From NCBI GenBank assembly GCA_963832725.1, contig CAWHVG010000001.1, positions 1,364,001 to 1,428,000 on the forward strand: a stretch of DNA of 64,000 nucleotides, in the 5' to 3' direction. The number at the start of each line of letters is the position of its first letter. Position 1 is the first letter of the stretch. The DNA comes from JAEZBP01 sp963832725. GTDB taxonomy: Bacteria > Myxococcota_A > Polyangia > Polyangiales > Sandaracinaceae. This document shows positions 36,746 to 46,776 of the stretch, piece after piece. The translations under genes were made by a program, and so were the position numbers. The notes under the pieces were generated by a model. That model was given only the letters and a program-made list of their open reading frames with translations, had not been told where the DNA came from and made no database searches.

Positions 36746-37504
36746 TCAGAGCGGGATCGGCACCACGCGCCCGCTCGGCCCCCCCGATGGCTCCCGGGGG
36801 GCCGAGCAGCTGTCGCGCAGGCGCGCGGCCCCGCGCCGGCGGAGCGTGGCGATGTCCGGGAACCTCACCCCGCTCGGTGCCGGCGGATGCGCCTCGCCGG
36901 TGCGCAGCGCATCGCGCACCAGGTGGAAGAGGTGGCCGCGCACCGGGACACGCTCGAGGTCGAGGCTGGGCACGAGCGGGGGACCCGCGAGGCATTGGGG
37001 AGGGTCGTGCGCGACCACCGCGACGTAGTGGTAGAAGCCGCGCGCGAGCTCGAGGTCCATGATGCCGACCCGGTGCAGGGCGGGGGGCGCGTCACCGTTC
37101 AGGTCGGACGGGACGACGAAGAGCCGATGCCACCCGGGCGGACGCCTGAGCGCGGTCCAAGAGCCCGGTGAGAGGCGCGCGAGCAGCTCGCCATCCGAGT
37201 CGACCACGTCGACCCAGGAGTGCACCCACGTCAGCCGGTGCCGCCAGCGCTCGGGGGGACACGGGCGGGGGAGGTAACTGTAGCAAGGCCCACGTCTCGA
37301 CACGGGTCGGTGCCACGACGTCTGCGGGTAGACCAGCACCAGCACTGCCGCGTCCTCGCGGGAGAGGGCGCGGAGCGAGATGGGGGTGGTTCCCACTCGC
37401 CGGACGGGCATACACGCCACCAGCAAGCAGGCCGCGATCGCCAGCGCCGCCCGGATCGAACGCACTTCGCCGTTGAATCTGACACGGGAGACATCGCCCA
37501 CCAA
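36746..37504 (-). CDS. Lipoprotein, unknown
   Basis: 252 residues, frame intact. The start MVGDVSRVRFNGEVRSIRAA is followed by LAIAACLLVACMPV, with lipobox Cys near residue 31. A true start at a later codon closer to the signal is possible. The mature part has segments such as AVLVLVYPQTSWH, WVDVVDSDGELLARLSPGSW, WHRLFVVPSDL and YHYVAVVAHDPPQC, which suggest a beta-rich domain. No family is recognised. It is divergent from the gene at 37624. Confidence 0.65.
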   Translation of the reverse strand: MVGDVSRVRFNGEVRSIRAALAIAACLLVACMPVRRVGTTPISLRALSREDAAVLVLVYPQTSWHRPVSRRGPCYSYLPRPCPPERWRHRLTWVHSWVDVVDSDGELLARLSPGSWTALRRPPGWHRLFVVPSDLNGDAPPALHRVGIMDLELARGFYHYVAVVAHDPPQCLAGPPLVPSLDLERVPVRGHLFHLVRDALRTGEAHPPAPSGVRFPDIATLRRRGAARLRDSCSAPREPSGGPSGRVVPIPL

Positions 37505-37623
37505 GGCAGGCGCTCGGAACCTCCGGGCCCGCTCGAACCGTCGTGTACGAGGGCACCATGGCGTTCGGTGGCGGCGACTGCGATCCTCATCACGTGAGGC
37601 TCGGGCTCGGAGCAGAGGGTGGG

Positions 37624-38814
37624 ATGGACGTCACGCGTCCGCTCGTGCTCGCGGGCTGCTCGACCGGAGCCGCCGCCGCGCTCCCGCCCTTGATCGCTCT
37701 CGCGCTCGCCTGGGCCACGCCCAGCTTCGCGGCAGCTCAGCGCGTCCCGCCCCCGCCGGCGCGGCTCGGCAGTTGCGCCACCGTCGATGAGGTGCACGCC
37801 TGCCTCGACCTCGATAGCGACATCGACCCGGCGGCGCTCGCGTCCGCGATTCAGTCCACGCTCGGGCCCGACGTTCATCACCTGACGTTCACCCTGCAGG
37901 GCATCGACGAGGTCGTCGTGGACGCGCGCGCTCGAGCGGGGATGGCCCCCCTGCGCATGCACATGTTCCTCGACCGGTCGATCGACCGCGTTCGAGTCAT
38001 CGCGCTCGCGTTCGCTCGAGCCCGCACACGACGACAGGCGGACGCCGAGCCCTTCGTCGACGAGCGGCCCCACGTCACCCCGAACGATGCACCGACGTGG
38101 TTCCCGATGCGCTCGCGACGCGCCCCACCGGCGGGGCTCTTCATGCTCACCGCGCGGCTGCGCGGGATGGCCGCGGTCGATCGGGTGGGCATGGCGCTCG
38201 GCGGGGACGCGACGCTCGAGTACGCCCCGGTCGACCACCTCGTGCTCGGCGTCACCGCGCTGGTTCCCTACGTCTCGTTGGGCACGAACATCGCGAACGG
38301 CCGCGTCGGTCTGGGCGCGCTCGGGGAAGCGCGCCTCGAGTCGGACGTCGGCGCGCTCGGTGTCTACGGCGGTGTCATCACGCTCGCTCGGACCGGGGCC
38401 CCGGCCGCGGGCGTGATCGGCTTTCGCGCCCGGTACGGCCCCTACGACTTCATCCACTTCGAGCTCCACGGGTCGTTGCTGCTCAGCCCCCAGTACGGCG
38501 TGTTGCTCGGCCAGGCGGGCGGAGAAGTCCTGCTCGAGGTCGGAGCGCAATGGGAGCTGATGGCCCTCCGCGTCGACGTGGCGCCCGAGCTCGGCTGGGT
38601 GCGCGCGGAGGCCGGCGTCCGCTTCTTCCCGGACGGGCTGGCGGGGCGCGAGGCCGGTCACTTCGGGATCGAGATCACCGCCGGCGCACAGGCGCTCGAT
38701 TTCCAGGAGAGCTGCGGCTTCTCGCCGTGCACACGCCCGGGCGCGAGCGCTCCCCAACGCGATTGGATGTACGGGCCCGTCGTCGGCATCGGCCTGCTGG
38801 AACGCTTCCGCTGA
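37624..38814 (+). CDS. Exported protein, likely outer-membrane beta-barrel
   Basis: 396 residues from ATG 37624, chosen because a signal peptide follows directly (hydrophobic LPPLIALALAWATPSFAAAQ). An in-frame GTG at 37543 is possible. After an N-terminal domain with two Cys (GSCATVDEVHACLDLD) and a segment LTFTLQGIDEVVVDAR, residues about 180-390 alternate in the manner of amphipathic beta strands with many Gly and aromatic residues (LFMLTARLRGMAAVDRVGMA; LGVYGGVITLARTG; FGIEITAGAQALDF). I infer an outer-membrane barrel fused to a small periplasmic domain. The frame is intact. Confidence 0.6.
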   Translation: MDVTRPLVLAGCSTGAAAALPPLIALALAWATPSFAAAQRVPPPPARLGSCATVDEVHACLDLDSDIDPAALASAIQSTLGPDVHHLTFTLQGIDEVVVDARARAGMAPLRMHMFLDRSIDRVRVIALAFARARTRRQADAEPFVDERPHVTPNDAPTWFPMRSRRAPPAGLFMLTARLRGMAAVDRVGMALGGDATLEYAPVDHLVLGVTALVPYVSLGTNIANGRVGLGALGEARLESDVGALGVYGGVITLARTGAPAAGVIGFRARYGPYDFIHFELHGSLLLSPQYGVLLGQAGGEVLLEVGAQWELMALRVDVAPELGWVRAEAGVRFFPDGLAGREAGHFGIEITAGAQALDFQESCGFSPCTRPGASAPQRDWMYGPVVGIGLLERFR

Positions 38815-39442
38815 AGCGAAGCGCAGACGCGTAGAACCTCTCGAACCGAGGCTCTTCGGCTCGCGCGAGAGCGCCCCACGCGATGGACGCCGGCGGCGGC
38901 CAATCGGCCGCGCGACGACCCGGCGGCGGTCGAGCTCCCTCCGGCCGACGCGCGCTGCGCCAGCGACGGGTCGCGAACGCTCCCCGCGCCGTCCGCCGGT
39001 TCAACCGAGCGTTCCGAGCGCTTCGGACCACGTCCCGCGGGTCGAGCCAATCTCCAGAAGGGTTCGCGCGTGGGGGCTGGAGCCCGAGGCAGGACGCGCG
39101 CGCTTCGCCGGCACCTGCCGGCGCGTCGGAAGGCCAGCGAGCGCTTCCGAAGGGCCACTTCCGTTCCAGCTCGGGCCGCGAAGGGGTCGCGAGCCTCACT
39201 CGAAGCGCAGAACGAGCCGCGAAGGCTTCGCCGGTGCCGGTCGACCCGCCGGACGGGTCGCGAAGGCCTCTCTCACCGGTTTCGTTCCGAAGGGGCGCGT
39301 CGAGCACTTCCGGACCCGCACTTCAGCGTGAAGTGACACGACCGAAGCGCTGTCTATCCCCGTTTGGTGACACGCAAACTGGGGCTATTCTCGCGCGCCG
39401 ATCGATGGTGCCATGGTGAGCACACGAAAGGAGCGCTCTGCG
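38815..39442. other. Gene-poor intergenic stretch
   Basis: About 630 bases with no convincing protein. CGCGAAG and its complement recur many times in diverged form between 39000 and 39330, suggesting remnants of a simple repeat. AAAGGAGC near 39427 is the ribosome-binding site of the next gene. Confidence 0.5.
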
Positions 39443-40342
39443 ATGGCGAATGTGTCGGCGTTGGTGGTGAGTTGGACGATGGTGATCCGGACGGTGGTGA
39501 CATCCATCCGGCACAACTCGGACGTGGTCGCGTCCGGTGCCGAGGCGGTCTTCTACCCCGACGGCCCTCCGGAGAGCGGGCGCTTACGCGCGCTCCTCAT
39601 CGCGATGGCCGATACGTTGGAACGCCTCCTCGAGGAGCTCGCCACGCGTGAGAAGGAGCTCGAGATGGAGCGCGGCGACGACCCTGCCGTCCGCGAGGAC
39701 GACCGAAGCGCCTACTCCGCGCTCCGCGCGCGGATCATTCGCACCCGCTCGATCATCGATGGCGCGTTCGGTCCCGCCATCGCCGCCAAGCTCGGCTTCA
39801 CGGGCGAGACGCCCGAGAACGAAGACGCGCTCGCGCAGTACGCCGGCACGGCGATCGAGGCGCTCCGCGCGGGTGTGCTTCCGGAGCCCGGCGACGACGG
39901 CGTCACGATCGACGCCGGCCGCTTGGCCGATCAGAATCGAGGCGGACTCGACGGCCCTGAAGAACGCACAGCGCGCGGTGGCCGAAGAGGTGCGTCAGGC
40001 GCAGACGGCCATCACGGCGCGAGACGACGCGGAAGCCACGCTGCGCGGCGCCTACGTCGGCATCGCCGACACGTTCACCGCGTGGGCCCTCCTCGCGGGC
40101 CGCCCGGACATCGCCGATCGGGTCCGGCCCACCGCGCGCCGTCGCGCGGGGCTGCCCGAGGCGACCGACTCCGAGTCCTCCGGCGCCACCCAACCCACCG
40201 CCACCCCGGGCACGGGGCCCAAGACACCGGAGGCCAGAGCACCGGAGGCCAGAGCACCGGAGCCCAGAGCACCGGAGCCCAGGGCGGGAGCGCTCCGTCC
40301 GGCGCCGAGAAGAAGCTCGTCGACGGATCCACCGGCGGCTGA
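39443..40342 (+). CDS. Helical protein of unknown function (two frame breaks)
   Basis: Starts MANVSALVVSWTMVIRTVVT behind AAAGGAGC. Helical segments follow: LRALLIAMADTLERLLEELA, YSALRARIIRTRSIIDGAFG and, after removing one A near 39932 (CAGAATCGAG), IEADSTALKNAQRAVAEEV. A second change, a missing G in the run near 40213, lets the C-terminus read AQDTGGQSTGGQSTGAQ and end at KKLVDGSTGG (stop 40342). A strong hairpin starts 26 bases later, which favours this end over the frame that continues to 40418. The tail is coded by a 15-base repeat. It has no family match that I know. Confidence 0.55.
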   Translation: MANVSALVVSWTMVIRTVVTSIRHNSDVVASGAEAVFYPDGPPESGRLRALLIAMADTLERLLEELATREKELEMERGDDPAVREDDRSAYSALRARIIRTRSIIDGAFGPAIAAKLGFTGETPENEDALAQYAGTAIEALRAGVLPEPGDDGVTIDAGRLADQNRGGLDGPEERTARGGRRGASGADGHHGARRRGSHAARRLRRHRRHVHRVGPPRGPPGHRRSGPAHRAPSRGAARGDRLRVLRRHPTHRHPGHGAQDTGGQSTGGQSTGAQSTGAQGGSAPSGAEKKLVDGSTGG

Positions 40343-40367
40343 CCCGCAGGGGCCAGAGGCCCCGAAC

Positions 40368-40402
40368 GATGGGCGTGCCGCCCGATCCGCGGCACGCCCA
40401 TC
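40368..40402 (+). terminator. Strong hairpin terminator
   Basis: A perfect 14-bp stem, GATGGGCGTGCCGC at 40368-40381 with GCGGCACGCCCATC at 40389-40402, and a 7-base loop. It lies just after the gene that ends at 40342 and 180 bases before oleC. A shorter GGGGCC/GGCCCC hairpin precedes it. Confidence 0.75.
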
Positions 40403-40581
40403 ATCCGTCTCCACCTGAGCGGCGGCCTCGACGCTCGCCTGCGGTGGGTGGACTCTCGCGAGGTCGATCGCCACGAGGACGACGAGACGCGCGTCCGCGT
40501 CGAACGCGAGCTCCGTGCGCGAGGCGGGCCGGACGCGAGCCGGGGCTTTTCGGAGGGGCGCCCGCGCGGTAAGCCTGGCCG

Positions 40582-42265
40582 ATGCTCGAGGAGCCCTCTG
40601 TGCCCGATCCGGCGGCGCCCATCGTCAACGTGGCCGCGCACCTCCCGCGCGTGGCGGCCGCGCAGCCCTATGCGCCGGCCATCTTCGCGCCCGACGGGCA
40701 CGACCGCCGCGGCCGCACGCGCTACACGCACCTCACCTACCGGCAGCTCGACGAGGCCAGCGATCGCATCGCCCGCGGGCTGCACGCCGTCGGCATCGAG
40801 CGAGGCACCCGGGTGGCGCTGATGGTGCGCCCCTCGCTCGAGCTCTTCAGCCTGACCTTCGGCCTCTTCAAAGCGGGCGCGGTGCCGGTGCTGATCGACC
40901 CGGGCATCGGCCTCGGCAACATGAAGTCCTGCCTGGCCCGGGCCCGTCCCGAGGCGTTCATCGGCATCCCCGCCGCCCAGCTCGCGCGTTTGGTGCTGCG
41001 CTGGGGTAAGGGCACCATCCGCACCGTCATCACCGTCGGCCCGCGCGGCCCCTGGCTGAGCCTCGACGAGGTGGAGCGGCGCGGTCGAAGCACCGGCGAC
41101 GCGCTCGCGCCGACCGCCCCCGACGATCTCGCCGCCATCCTCTTCACCAGCGGGAGCACCGGCGCGCCCAAGGGCGCCGTCTACACCCACGGCAACTTCG
41201 CCGCCCAGGTCGACGCCATCCGGCGCATGTACGACATCCGGCCCGGCGAGGTGGATCTCCCGACCTTCCCCCTCTTCGCGCTCTTCGATCCGGCGCTCGG
41301 GATGACGACGGTGATCCCGGACATGGATCCGACGCGCCCCGCCCAGGCCGATCCGGAAAAGATCGCGCGCGCCATCGACGACTTCGGCGTGACCAACATG
41401 TTCGGCTCGCCCGCGCTCTTGAACACGCTCTCCCGCTGGGGCGAGGCCGAGGGCGTCCGCCTGCGCTCGCTGCGGCGGGTGATCAGCGCCGGCGCGCCCG
41501 TCCCGGCCCGGGTCATGGCCCGCGTGCGCGGCATGCTCTCGTCCGACGCCGCGGTCGTGACCCCCTACGGCGCGACCGAGTGCCTGCCGGTGGCCAGCAT
41601 CGAGAGCCGCGAGGTGCTGGGCGAGACGGCGGCGCGCACCGACGAAGGCGCCGGCGTCTGCGTCGGCCGGCCGGTGCCCGAGGCCGAGGTGTCGATCATC
41701 TCGATCACCGACGCGCCCATCGTGCGCTGGAGCGACGCACGGGTGCTCGGGCCCGGCGAGATCGGCGAGATCACCGTCCGCGGGCCGATGGCGACGCGGC
41801 GCTACTTCGAGGACGCGCACCACACGGCGCTGGCGAAGATCGAGGGCGACGAAGGCGAAGGGTTTCGCCACCGCATGGGCGACCTCGGCTACCTCGACGA
41901 CCAAGGCCGCCTCTGGTTCTGCGGCCGGAAGAGCCAGCGGGTCGAGCTCGCGGACCGCACGCTCTTCACCATCCCCTGCGAGGCCGTGTTCAACGCGCAC
42001 CCCGACGTCTTCCGGAGCGCGCTGGTCGCCGTCGAGCGAGCGGGCCGGCGCCAACCGGTCGTCTGCGTCGAGCTCGAGCGGCAGGCGACGCGGCAGAGAA
42101 GCGAAAGTGCTGAGCGAGCTGCGCGAGCGCGCCAGAGCCCACGACCACACGCGCGAGCTCGACACCTTCCTGGTCCACCCGGGCTTCCCGGTCGACATCC
42201 GCCACAACGCGAAGATCCGGCGCGAGGCGCTGGCGCGCTGGGCGAGCGAGCAGCGCGCGCGATGA
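40582..42265 (+). CDS. oleC: OleC, beta-lactone synthetase (one frame break)
   Basis: About 560 residues after removing one A near 42096 (CAGAGAAGC). It is an ANL-family AMP-binding enzyme: phosphate loop ILFTSGSTGAPKGAVYTHGN (about residues 185-204), VTPYGATECLPVASI, and MGDLGYLDDQGRLWFCGRKS. The recovered C-terminus ends FLVHPGFPVDIRHNAKIRRE, typical of OleC. OleC uses ATP to cyclise a beta-hydroxy acid to a beta-lactone. The stop overlaps the oleD start (ATGA), giving coupled translation. Unlike actinobacterial OleBC fusions, it stands alone here, distant from oleB. Confidence 0.9.
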
Positions 42266-43254
42266 AGGTCTTGGTGACCGGCGGCGGCGGCTTCCTCGGC
42301 GGCGCGGTCGTGGAGCGATTGATCGCGCGCGGCCACGAGGTGCGGAGCTTCAGCCGCGGCCGCTACCCTGCGCTCGACGCGCTCGGCGTCGAGCACGCGC
42401 GCGGCGATCTGGCCGACGCGGGCACGGTGCGGGAGGCGGCCAGCGGCTGCGACGCCGTCGTGCACACGGCGGCCAAGGCGGGCGTGTGGGGCGAGGACGA
42501 GGACTACCGGCGCGCCAACGTAGTCGGGACGGAGAACGTGCTGGCGGCCTGCCGCGCGGCGGGCGTCTCGAAGCTCGTGTACACCAGCACACCGAGCGTC
42601 GTGCACCAGGGCGGCGATCTCGAGGGCGGCGACGAGTCGCTCCCCTACACGACGCACCCGTCGACGGCGTACCAGGCCACCAAGACCGAGGCCGAGAAGG
42701 CCGTGCTGGCGGCGAAGAGCCCGTCGCTGTCCGTGGTGGCGCTGCGGCCGCATCTCGTCTGGGGGCCGGGCGATCCGCATCTGGTTCCGCGCATCATCGC
42801 GCGCGGTCGTCGTGGCCTCATCGCGCTCCCCGGCGGCGGCCGAGCCCGCATCGATACCATCTACGTCGACAACGCCGCCGACGCGCACCTGGCCGCGCTC
42901 GACCGCCTCGAGCCCGGCGCCGCCTGCGACGGGAAGGCCTACTTCATCACCAACGGCGACCCGCGGCCGACCCGCGAGATCGTGCTCGGCATCCTCCGCG
43001 CGGCCGGCATCGACGCCCGCGTGGTCCCGGTCTCACGCCGCCTCGCCCACGCGGCAGGCGCCGCCATGGAGACGGCGTTCCGGCTCGCCGCCATCGAGCA
43101 CGAACCGCCCCTGACCCGCTTCGTGGCCGAGCAGCTCTCGACCTCGCACCACTTCCGCATCGACGCCGCGCGTCGCGATCTGGGCTGGACGCCGGTCGTC
43201 TCCATCGACGAGGGCCTCGAGCGCCTCGCCGCGTGGTTCGAGAGCCGCCGCTGA
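42262..43254 (+). CDS. oleD: OleD, NAD(P)-dependent 2-alkyl-3-ketoalkanoate reductase
   Basis: 330 residues, extended short-chain dehydrogenase/epimerase family. Nucleotide site VTGGGGFLGGAVVERL at the N-terminus; catalytic Tyr/Lys in YQATKTEAEKAV; WGPGDPHLVPRI; and YVDNAADAHLAALDRL. OleD reduces the beta-keto acid made by OleA to the beta-hydroxy acid used by OleC. It overlaps oleC by four bases. The frame is intact. It is followed by a hairpin at about 43272-43303. Confidence 0.9.
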   Translation: MKVLVTGGGGFLGGAVVERLIARGHEVRSFSRGRYPALDALGVEHARGDLADAGTVREAASGCDAVVHTAAKAGVWGEDEDYRRANVVGTENVLAACRAAGVSKLVYTSTPSVVHQGGDLEGGDESLPYTTHPSTAYQATKTEAEKAVLAAKSPSLSVVALRPHLVWGPGDPHLVPRIIARGRRGLIALPGGGRARIDTIYVDNAADAHLAALDRLEPGAACDGKAYFITNGDPRPTREIVLGILRAAGIDARVVPVSRRLAHAAGAAMETAFRLAAIEHEPPLTRFVAEQLSTSHHFRIDAARRDLGWTPVVSIDEGLERLAAWFESRR

Positions 43255-43271
43255 CGAGAGCTTCGGTCCGC

Positions 43272-43303
43272 CTCCCTCAGGGACCCCGAATCGGGGGAGG
43301 GAG
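43272..43303 (+). terminator. Hairpin after oleD
   Basis: CTCCCT pairs with AGGGAG, and an inner CCCCGAATCGGGG forms a second stem just beyond the oleD stop. The minus-strand gene ends at 43323, so this lies between convergent genes. Confidence 0.5.
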
Positions 43304-43322
43304 CTCATGCGCCCTCCACCGA

Positions 43323-43609
43323 TCAGGCCTCGCGGGCGGTCATGTCCTCGAGCTGGTGCTGGAGCTCGTCGAGGTTCTGCTGGTTCTCGGAGCGGCGCAC
43401 GCCCAGGAGATAGGCAGCGGTACCGACCAGGCAGGGCGTGCAGAGGAGCGCGTAATCGCCGCCGTCTGCCCCCACCCGTAGTAGGCGGGGACGGCGGTCA
43501 GCGCGAAGACCGAGAGCCAGGGCATGCGGCGCCAGTCCCGCTCGAGGATCTTCGCCTCACCGTGCAGGCGCTCAATCTCGCGCTCCACCAGCTCGCGTCG
43601 GCTCGCCAC
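43323..43609 (-). CDS. Small membrane protein with two helices (one frame break)
   Basis: Starts MASRRELVEREIERLHGEAK, a charged helix, then WLSVFALTAVPAYYGWG. A base missing from the G-run near 43475 breaks the frame. Restored, it continues ADGGDYALLCTPCLVGTAAY, LLGVRRSENQQNLDELQHQL and ends EDMTAREA, giving about 95 residues with two membrane segments and a charged tail. No family is recognised. It is divergent from the TerB-like gene. Confidence 0.55.
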
Positions 43610-43690
43610 GGCGTGGGGTTTAGGTCAACCGGCGACCGGGTCAAGCCAGCCGTTTACCCGGCGCGGGTTCTCGCGCATGATGCTCGGGCC

Positions 43691-44002
43691 ATGGAGCCGC
43701 AGGACCGCATCCTCTACGTCCAGATCCTCGCCCAGATGCTCATCGCCGACGGCGTGCTCGCCGACGACGAGCGCGCCCACCTCGACCGCGTGATGGACGG
43801 CCTCGGGATGCCGCCCGAGGAGCGGCAGCAAGCCCTGCGCGGGGTGAGCATCGACAGCCCGGTCGAGGACCGCGTGCGCGCCCTCGGCGACGGCGCCAAG
43901 AAGGATCTGCTGGCCGAGGTCGAGAAGGCCCTCCACATCGACGGCCAGCTGACGCGCTCGGAGGCGTACTTCCTCGAGCGCGTGCAGAAGCTCCTGAGCT
44001 GA
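43691..44002 (+). CDS. TerB-like small helical protein
   Basis: 103 residues. The pattern YVQILAQMLIADGVLADDER, later DLLAEVEKALHIDGQLTRSE AYFLERVQKLL (read in two parts), has the acidic IADGxxxxxE motif found twice in TerB/DnaJ-like metal-binding domains. It is probably a cytoplasmic helical protein binding a metal or partner protein. The next gene follows after nine bases on the same strand, so they may be co-transcribed. The frame is intact. Confidence 0.75.
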   Translation: MEPQDRILYVQILAQMLIADGVLADDERAHLDRVMDGLGMPPEERQQALRGVSIDSPVEDRVRALGDGAKKDLLAEVEKALHIDGQLTRSEAYFLERVQKLLS

Positions 44003-44011
44003 GCCACGGCC

Positions 44012-46031
44012 TTGCGCCGCGTCCCCGTCCTCGCGTTCGTCTTCCTCGGCGCGGTCCTCCTCTTCACCCTCGAGCCGCTGGTCGGCCGCCTCCTGCTGCC
44101 GCGCTTCGGCGGCGCGTTCCACGTCTGGACGACGGCCCTGATGTTCTTTCAGGGCGCGCTCTTCGTGGGCTACCTCTACGCGCACCTGATCGCGCCGCGG
44201 ATCGGCCGCTGGCACCTGCTGGTCATCGCCCTGCCCGCGCTCCTCTTGCCGCCGTCGATCGGCGACGGAGCCGCCGGCGTGGCGAGCGTGCCGGCCATCC
44301 TCGCGCTGCTCCTCCGCTACATCGCCCTCCCCTTCGTGGTCCTGTCCACGACGGCGGTGGTGGCCCAGCGCTGGTGGGCGCGGATGGGACGCGAGCCCTA
44401 CGCGCTCTACGCCGTCAGCAACGCCGGCTCGTTGGGCGCGCTCTTCCTCTACGCGCTGGCGGTGGAGCCCTTCGTCGGGCTGCACGTGCAGCGGCTCGCC
44501 TGGACCGGCGCTCTACGCCGTCTTCGCCGTCCTCGCCGTGCTGGCTTGGCGCACGACCCACGGCGCGGGCACCCAGGACGCAGAGGAGGACGCGACCGCC
44601 CCGGCCGAGCCCGTCCGCGCCGGCACCCTGGCCTACTGGGCGCTCCTGAGCGCCGCGCCCTCGGCGTTCTCGATGGCGGTCACCAACCTGATCGCGCTCG
44701 AGGCCGGGAGCATCCCGCTGGTCTGGGTCGTGCCGCTGGCGATCTACCTCGGCAGCTTCGTGGTCGCGTTCGCGAGCCCGAAAAAGGGCGATCCCGCCGG
44801 CACGCGCGTTCCCGGACTGGTCCGTCGCCTGTGGCCGCACGTCGCCGCCGTCGGCATCTTCTTCTTCAGCGGCGGGGACGCCGGCGGTGGCTGGATCGAC
44901 GTCGCCGTCCACCTGGTCACGCTGGCGTTCGTGTCGCTGGCGGCGCACGGCGAGCTCTACCGGGCCCGCCCGGAGCCCGCGCGCCTGACCCTCTACTACC
45001 TGGTCATCGCGCTCGGCGGCTGGGCCGGCGGCGCGTTCGTGGCGCTCTTGGCGCCGTGGCTCTTCCGCGGGCTCTACGAGTACCCGATCGCGCTGGCCGT
45101 CCTGGCGCTGACCATGATGGTCGGCCGCCGGCGCGAGCTCCGCGCCTGGCTGAAGACCTCGCCCGTCGGCGGGCTCGTGGCGTCGGCCGCGCTGGTCGCG
45201 GTCATCGTCCTGAAGATCGGCCAGGCCTCGATGGACAGCGACCCCAGCGAGACCCTGGAGGTGCGCCGCAGCTTCTACGGCCTCTACCGGGTCACCCGCA
45301 CGCCGCGGGGCGACGGCGCCATCCGCGATCTGGTCAGCGGCACCACCCGCCACGGCCGCCAGCGCGAGGGCGATCTCACGCCGCTGAGCTACTACCACCC
45401 GCGCGGCCCGCTCGGCGACGCGATGCGGATGGTGCAGCCCGAACGGGTCGGCGTGGTCGGCCTCGGCGTGGGTGCGACGGCGGCGCACCTCGAGCGGGGC
45501 GAGCGCATCCGCTACTTCGAGATCGATCCGGCGGTGGTCGAGCTGGCGCGGCGCCACTTCACGTATTTGAGCGGGACGACGGCCGAGGTGGACGTGGTGA
45601 TCGGCGACGCGCGCGTCTCGCTCGAGCACGAGACCCGGCGCGGCGCCCCGGAGTACGACCTGCTCCTGGTGGACGCCTTCGCGGGCGACGCCATCCCGAC
45701 CCACCTGGTCACGGTGGAGGCGATGCGCGTGTACCTCTCGCGCCTGCGGGACGGCGGCCTGCTCCTGCTCCACACCTCGAACCGCTACTACGATCTGCGC
45801 GGGGTCCTCGCCGCCAACGCCCGCGTGCTGGGGCTTCAGGGGATGGTCGTCTCACGCGCCGATCACCTGGCGCGGGATCAGGACGGCGCCCAGTACGTCG
45901 CGCTGGCCCGCCGTGCGGAGACGCTGGCGCCGCTGCGCGAGGACGGCTGGAGCCCCCTGATGCGAACGCCCGCGGCCGGCGCCTGGACCGACGACCGGAT
46001 CAACGTGCTCGAAGCCCTCTTCGCGCCCTGA
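44012..46031 (+). CDS. Membrane-anchored spermidine-synthase-like methyltransferase fold (one frame break)
   Basis: About 672 residues, probable TTG start at 44012 (LRRVPVLAFVFLGAVLLFTL). The first about 390 residues contain roughly ten membrane helices. One extra G near 44505 (ACCGGCGCTC) breaks the frame within this part; repaired it reads TALYAVFAVLAVLAW. Residues about 430-672 resemble spermidine synthase: VGVVGLGVGATAAHLERGER, FEIDPAVVELARRHFTYL, VVIGDARVSLEHE, and DLLLVDAFAGDAIPTHLVT. Such fused membrane/spermidine-synthase proteins are widespread; their substrate is unknown. GDAR rather than GDGR/GDAY at the second motif is a difference from classic spermidine synthase. Confidence 0.82.
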
Positions 46032-46239
46032 CGACCACAGGAGGCGCGCGAAGCCCTCCGCGTGCCGCGGCGCCGACGAGGCCACGGGCGCGAACCCTCC
46101 ACGTCATTCCCCCGGGGCCACACGCGCGCCGAGCCCTCCGAGCGACCCGACGACGACCGCGCCCAGGCGTGCGAAGCCCTCCGCGTGCGTCGAACCGGGA
46201 CCGTTGCACCGCGCGACAGCGGTGGCTATGTGCCACGGC

Positions 46240-46776
46240 ATGGCGAAAGACGGACTCAAGCGGACGCTCGACACCACCTTCGAGGACGCGCGCGATCGCG
46301 TGACGGCCAGCCTGGCGGACCAGGGCTTCGGCGTGCTCACCCGGATCGACGTCAAGGAGACGCTGAAGAAGAAGCTCGGCGAGGACTTCCGTCGCTACGA
46401 GATCCTGGGCGCGTGCAACCCGAAGCTCGCCCACGAGGCGCTCTCGGAGAGCCTCGAGGTGGGCACGCTGCTGCCGTGCAACGTCATCGTCTACGAGGAG
46501 GACGAAGGCCACAGCGTCATCTGGGCCGTGGACCCGGACGCGATGATGCCGGGCGACGCGCCAGCGCTGCGCAAGGTGGCGGACGAAGCACGGGACCGGC
46601 TCACCAAGGCCATCGCCGCTGCCGATGCGCCGCCTGATCGGCGCCCGCGCCGCCAGCACGCGAAAGCCCGCGAGGACGAGAGGTCCCGCGGGCTCGGCGC
46701 AGCGCGATCCGACCTTCAGCCGAGGGAGCGCGCGGCCTGGTTCGCGATGCTGACCTGCTCGTTCAGCGTCAGGTAG
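46240..46776 (+). CDS. DUF302-domain protein (3' end uncertain)
   Basis: ATG 46240 starts MAKDGLKRTLDTTFEDARDR, then VTASLADQGFGVLTRIDVKE, GACNPKLAHEALSES, VGTLLPCNVIVYEED and ALRKVADEARDRLTKA: a complete DUF302 domain of about 130 residues. The open frame continues through a strong hairpin at 46663-46694 and into the antisense of the TM2 gene. This tail looks non-coding, and the true end is probably near 46637, with one frame error just before it. DUF302 proteins are small and often linked to stress or metals, but no function is established. Context gives no hint. Confidence 0.7.
   Translation: MAKDGLKRTLDTTFEDARDRVTASLADQGFGVLTRIDVKETLKKKLGEDFRRYEILGACNPKLAHEALSESLEVGTLLPCNVIVYEEDEGHSVIWAVDPDAMMPGDAPALRKVADEARDRLTKAIAAADAPPDRRPRRQHAKAREDERSRGLGAARSDLQPRERAAWFAMLTCSFSVR
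46663..46694 (-). terminator. Hairpin terminator of the TM2 gene
   Basis: AGCCCGCG (46665-46672) pairs with CGCGGGCT (46687-46694), extended by GGAC/GTCC inside around a GAGAG loop, with one bulged base. On the minus strand TTTCGCG follows, giving a short T-run. It separates the convergent DUF302 and TM2 genes. Confidence 0.7.

Noticed and set aside
38675..39307. Minus-strand frame in the 38.8-39.4 kb gap
   Set aside because: Low-complexity Arg/Ala/Ser composition, no ribosome-binding site, no conserved-looking segment.
40582..43254. Apparent OleC-OleD fusion
   Set aside because: The OleC C-terminus is found in another frame and stops at 42265. The fusion exists only because of an extra base near 42096.
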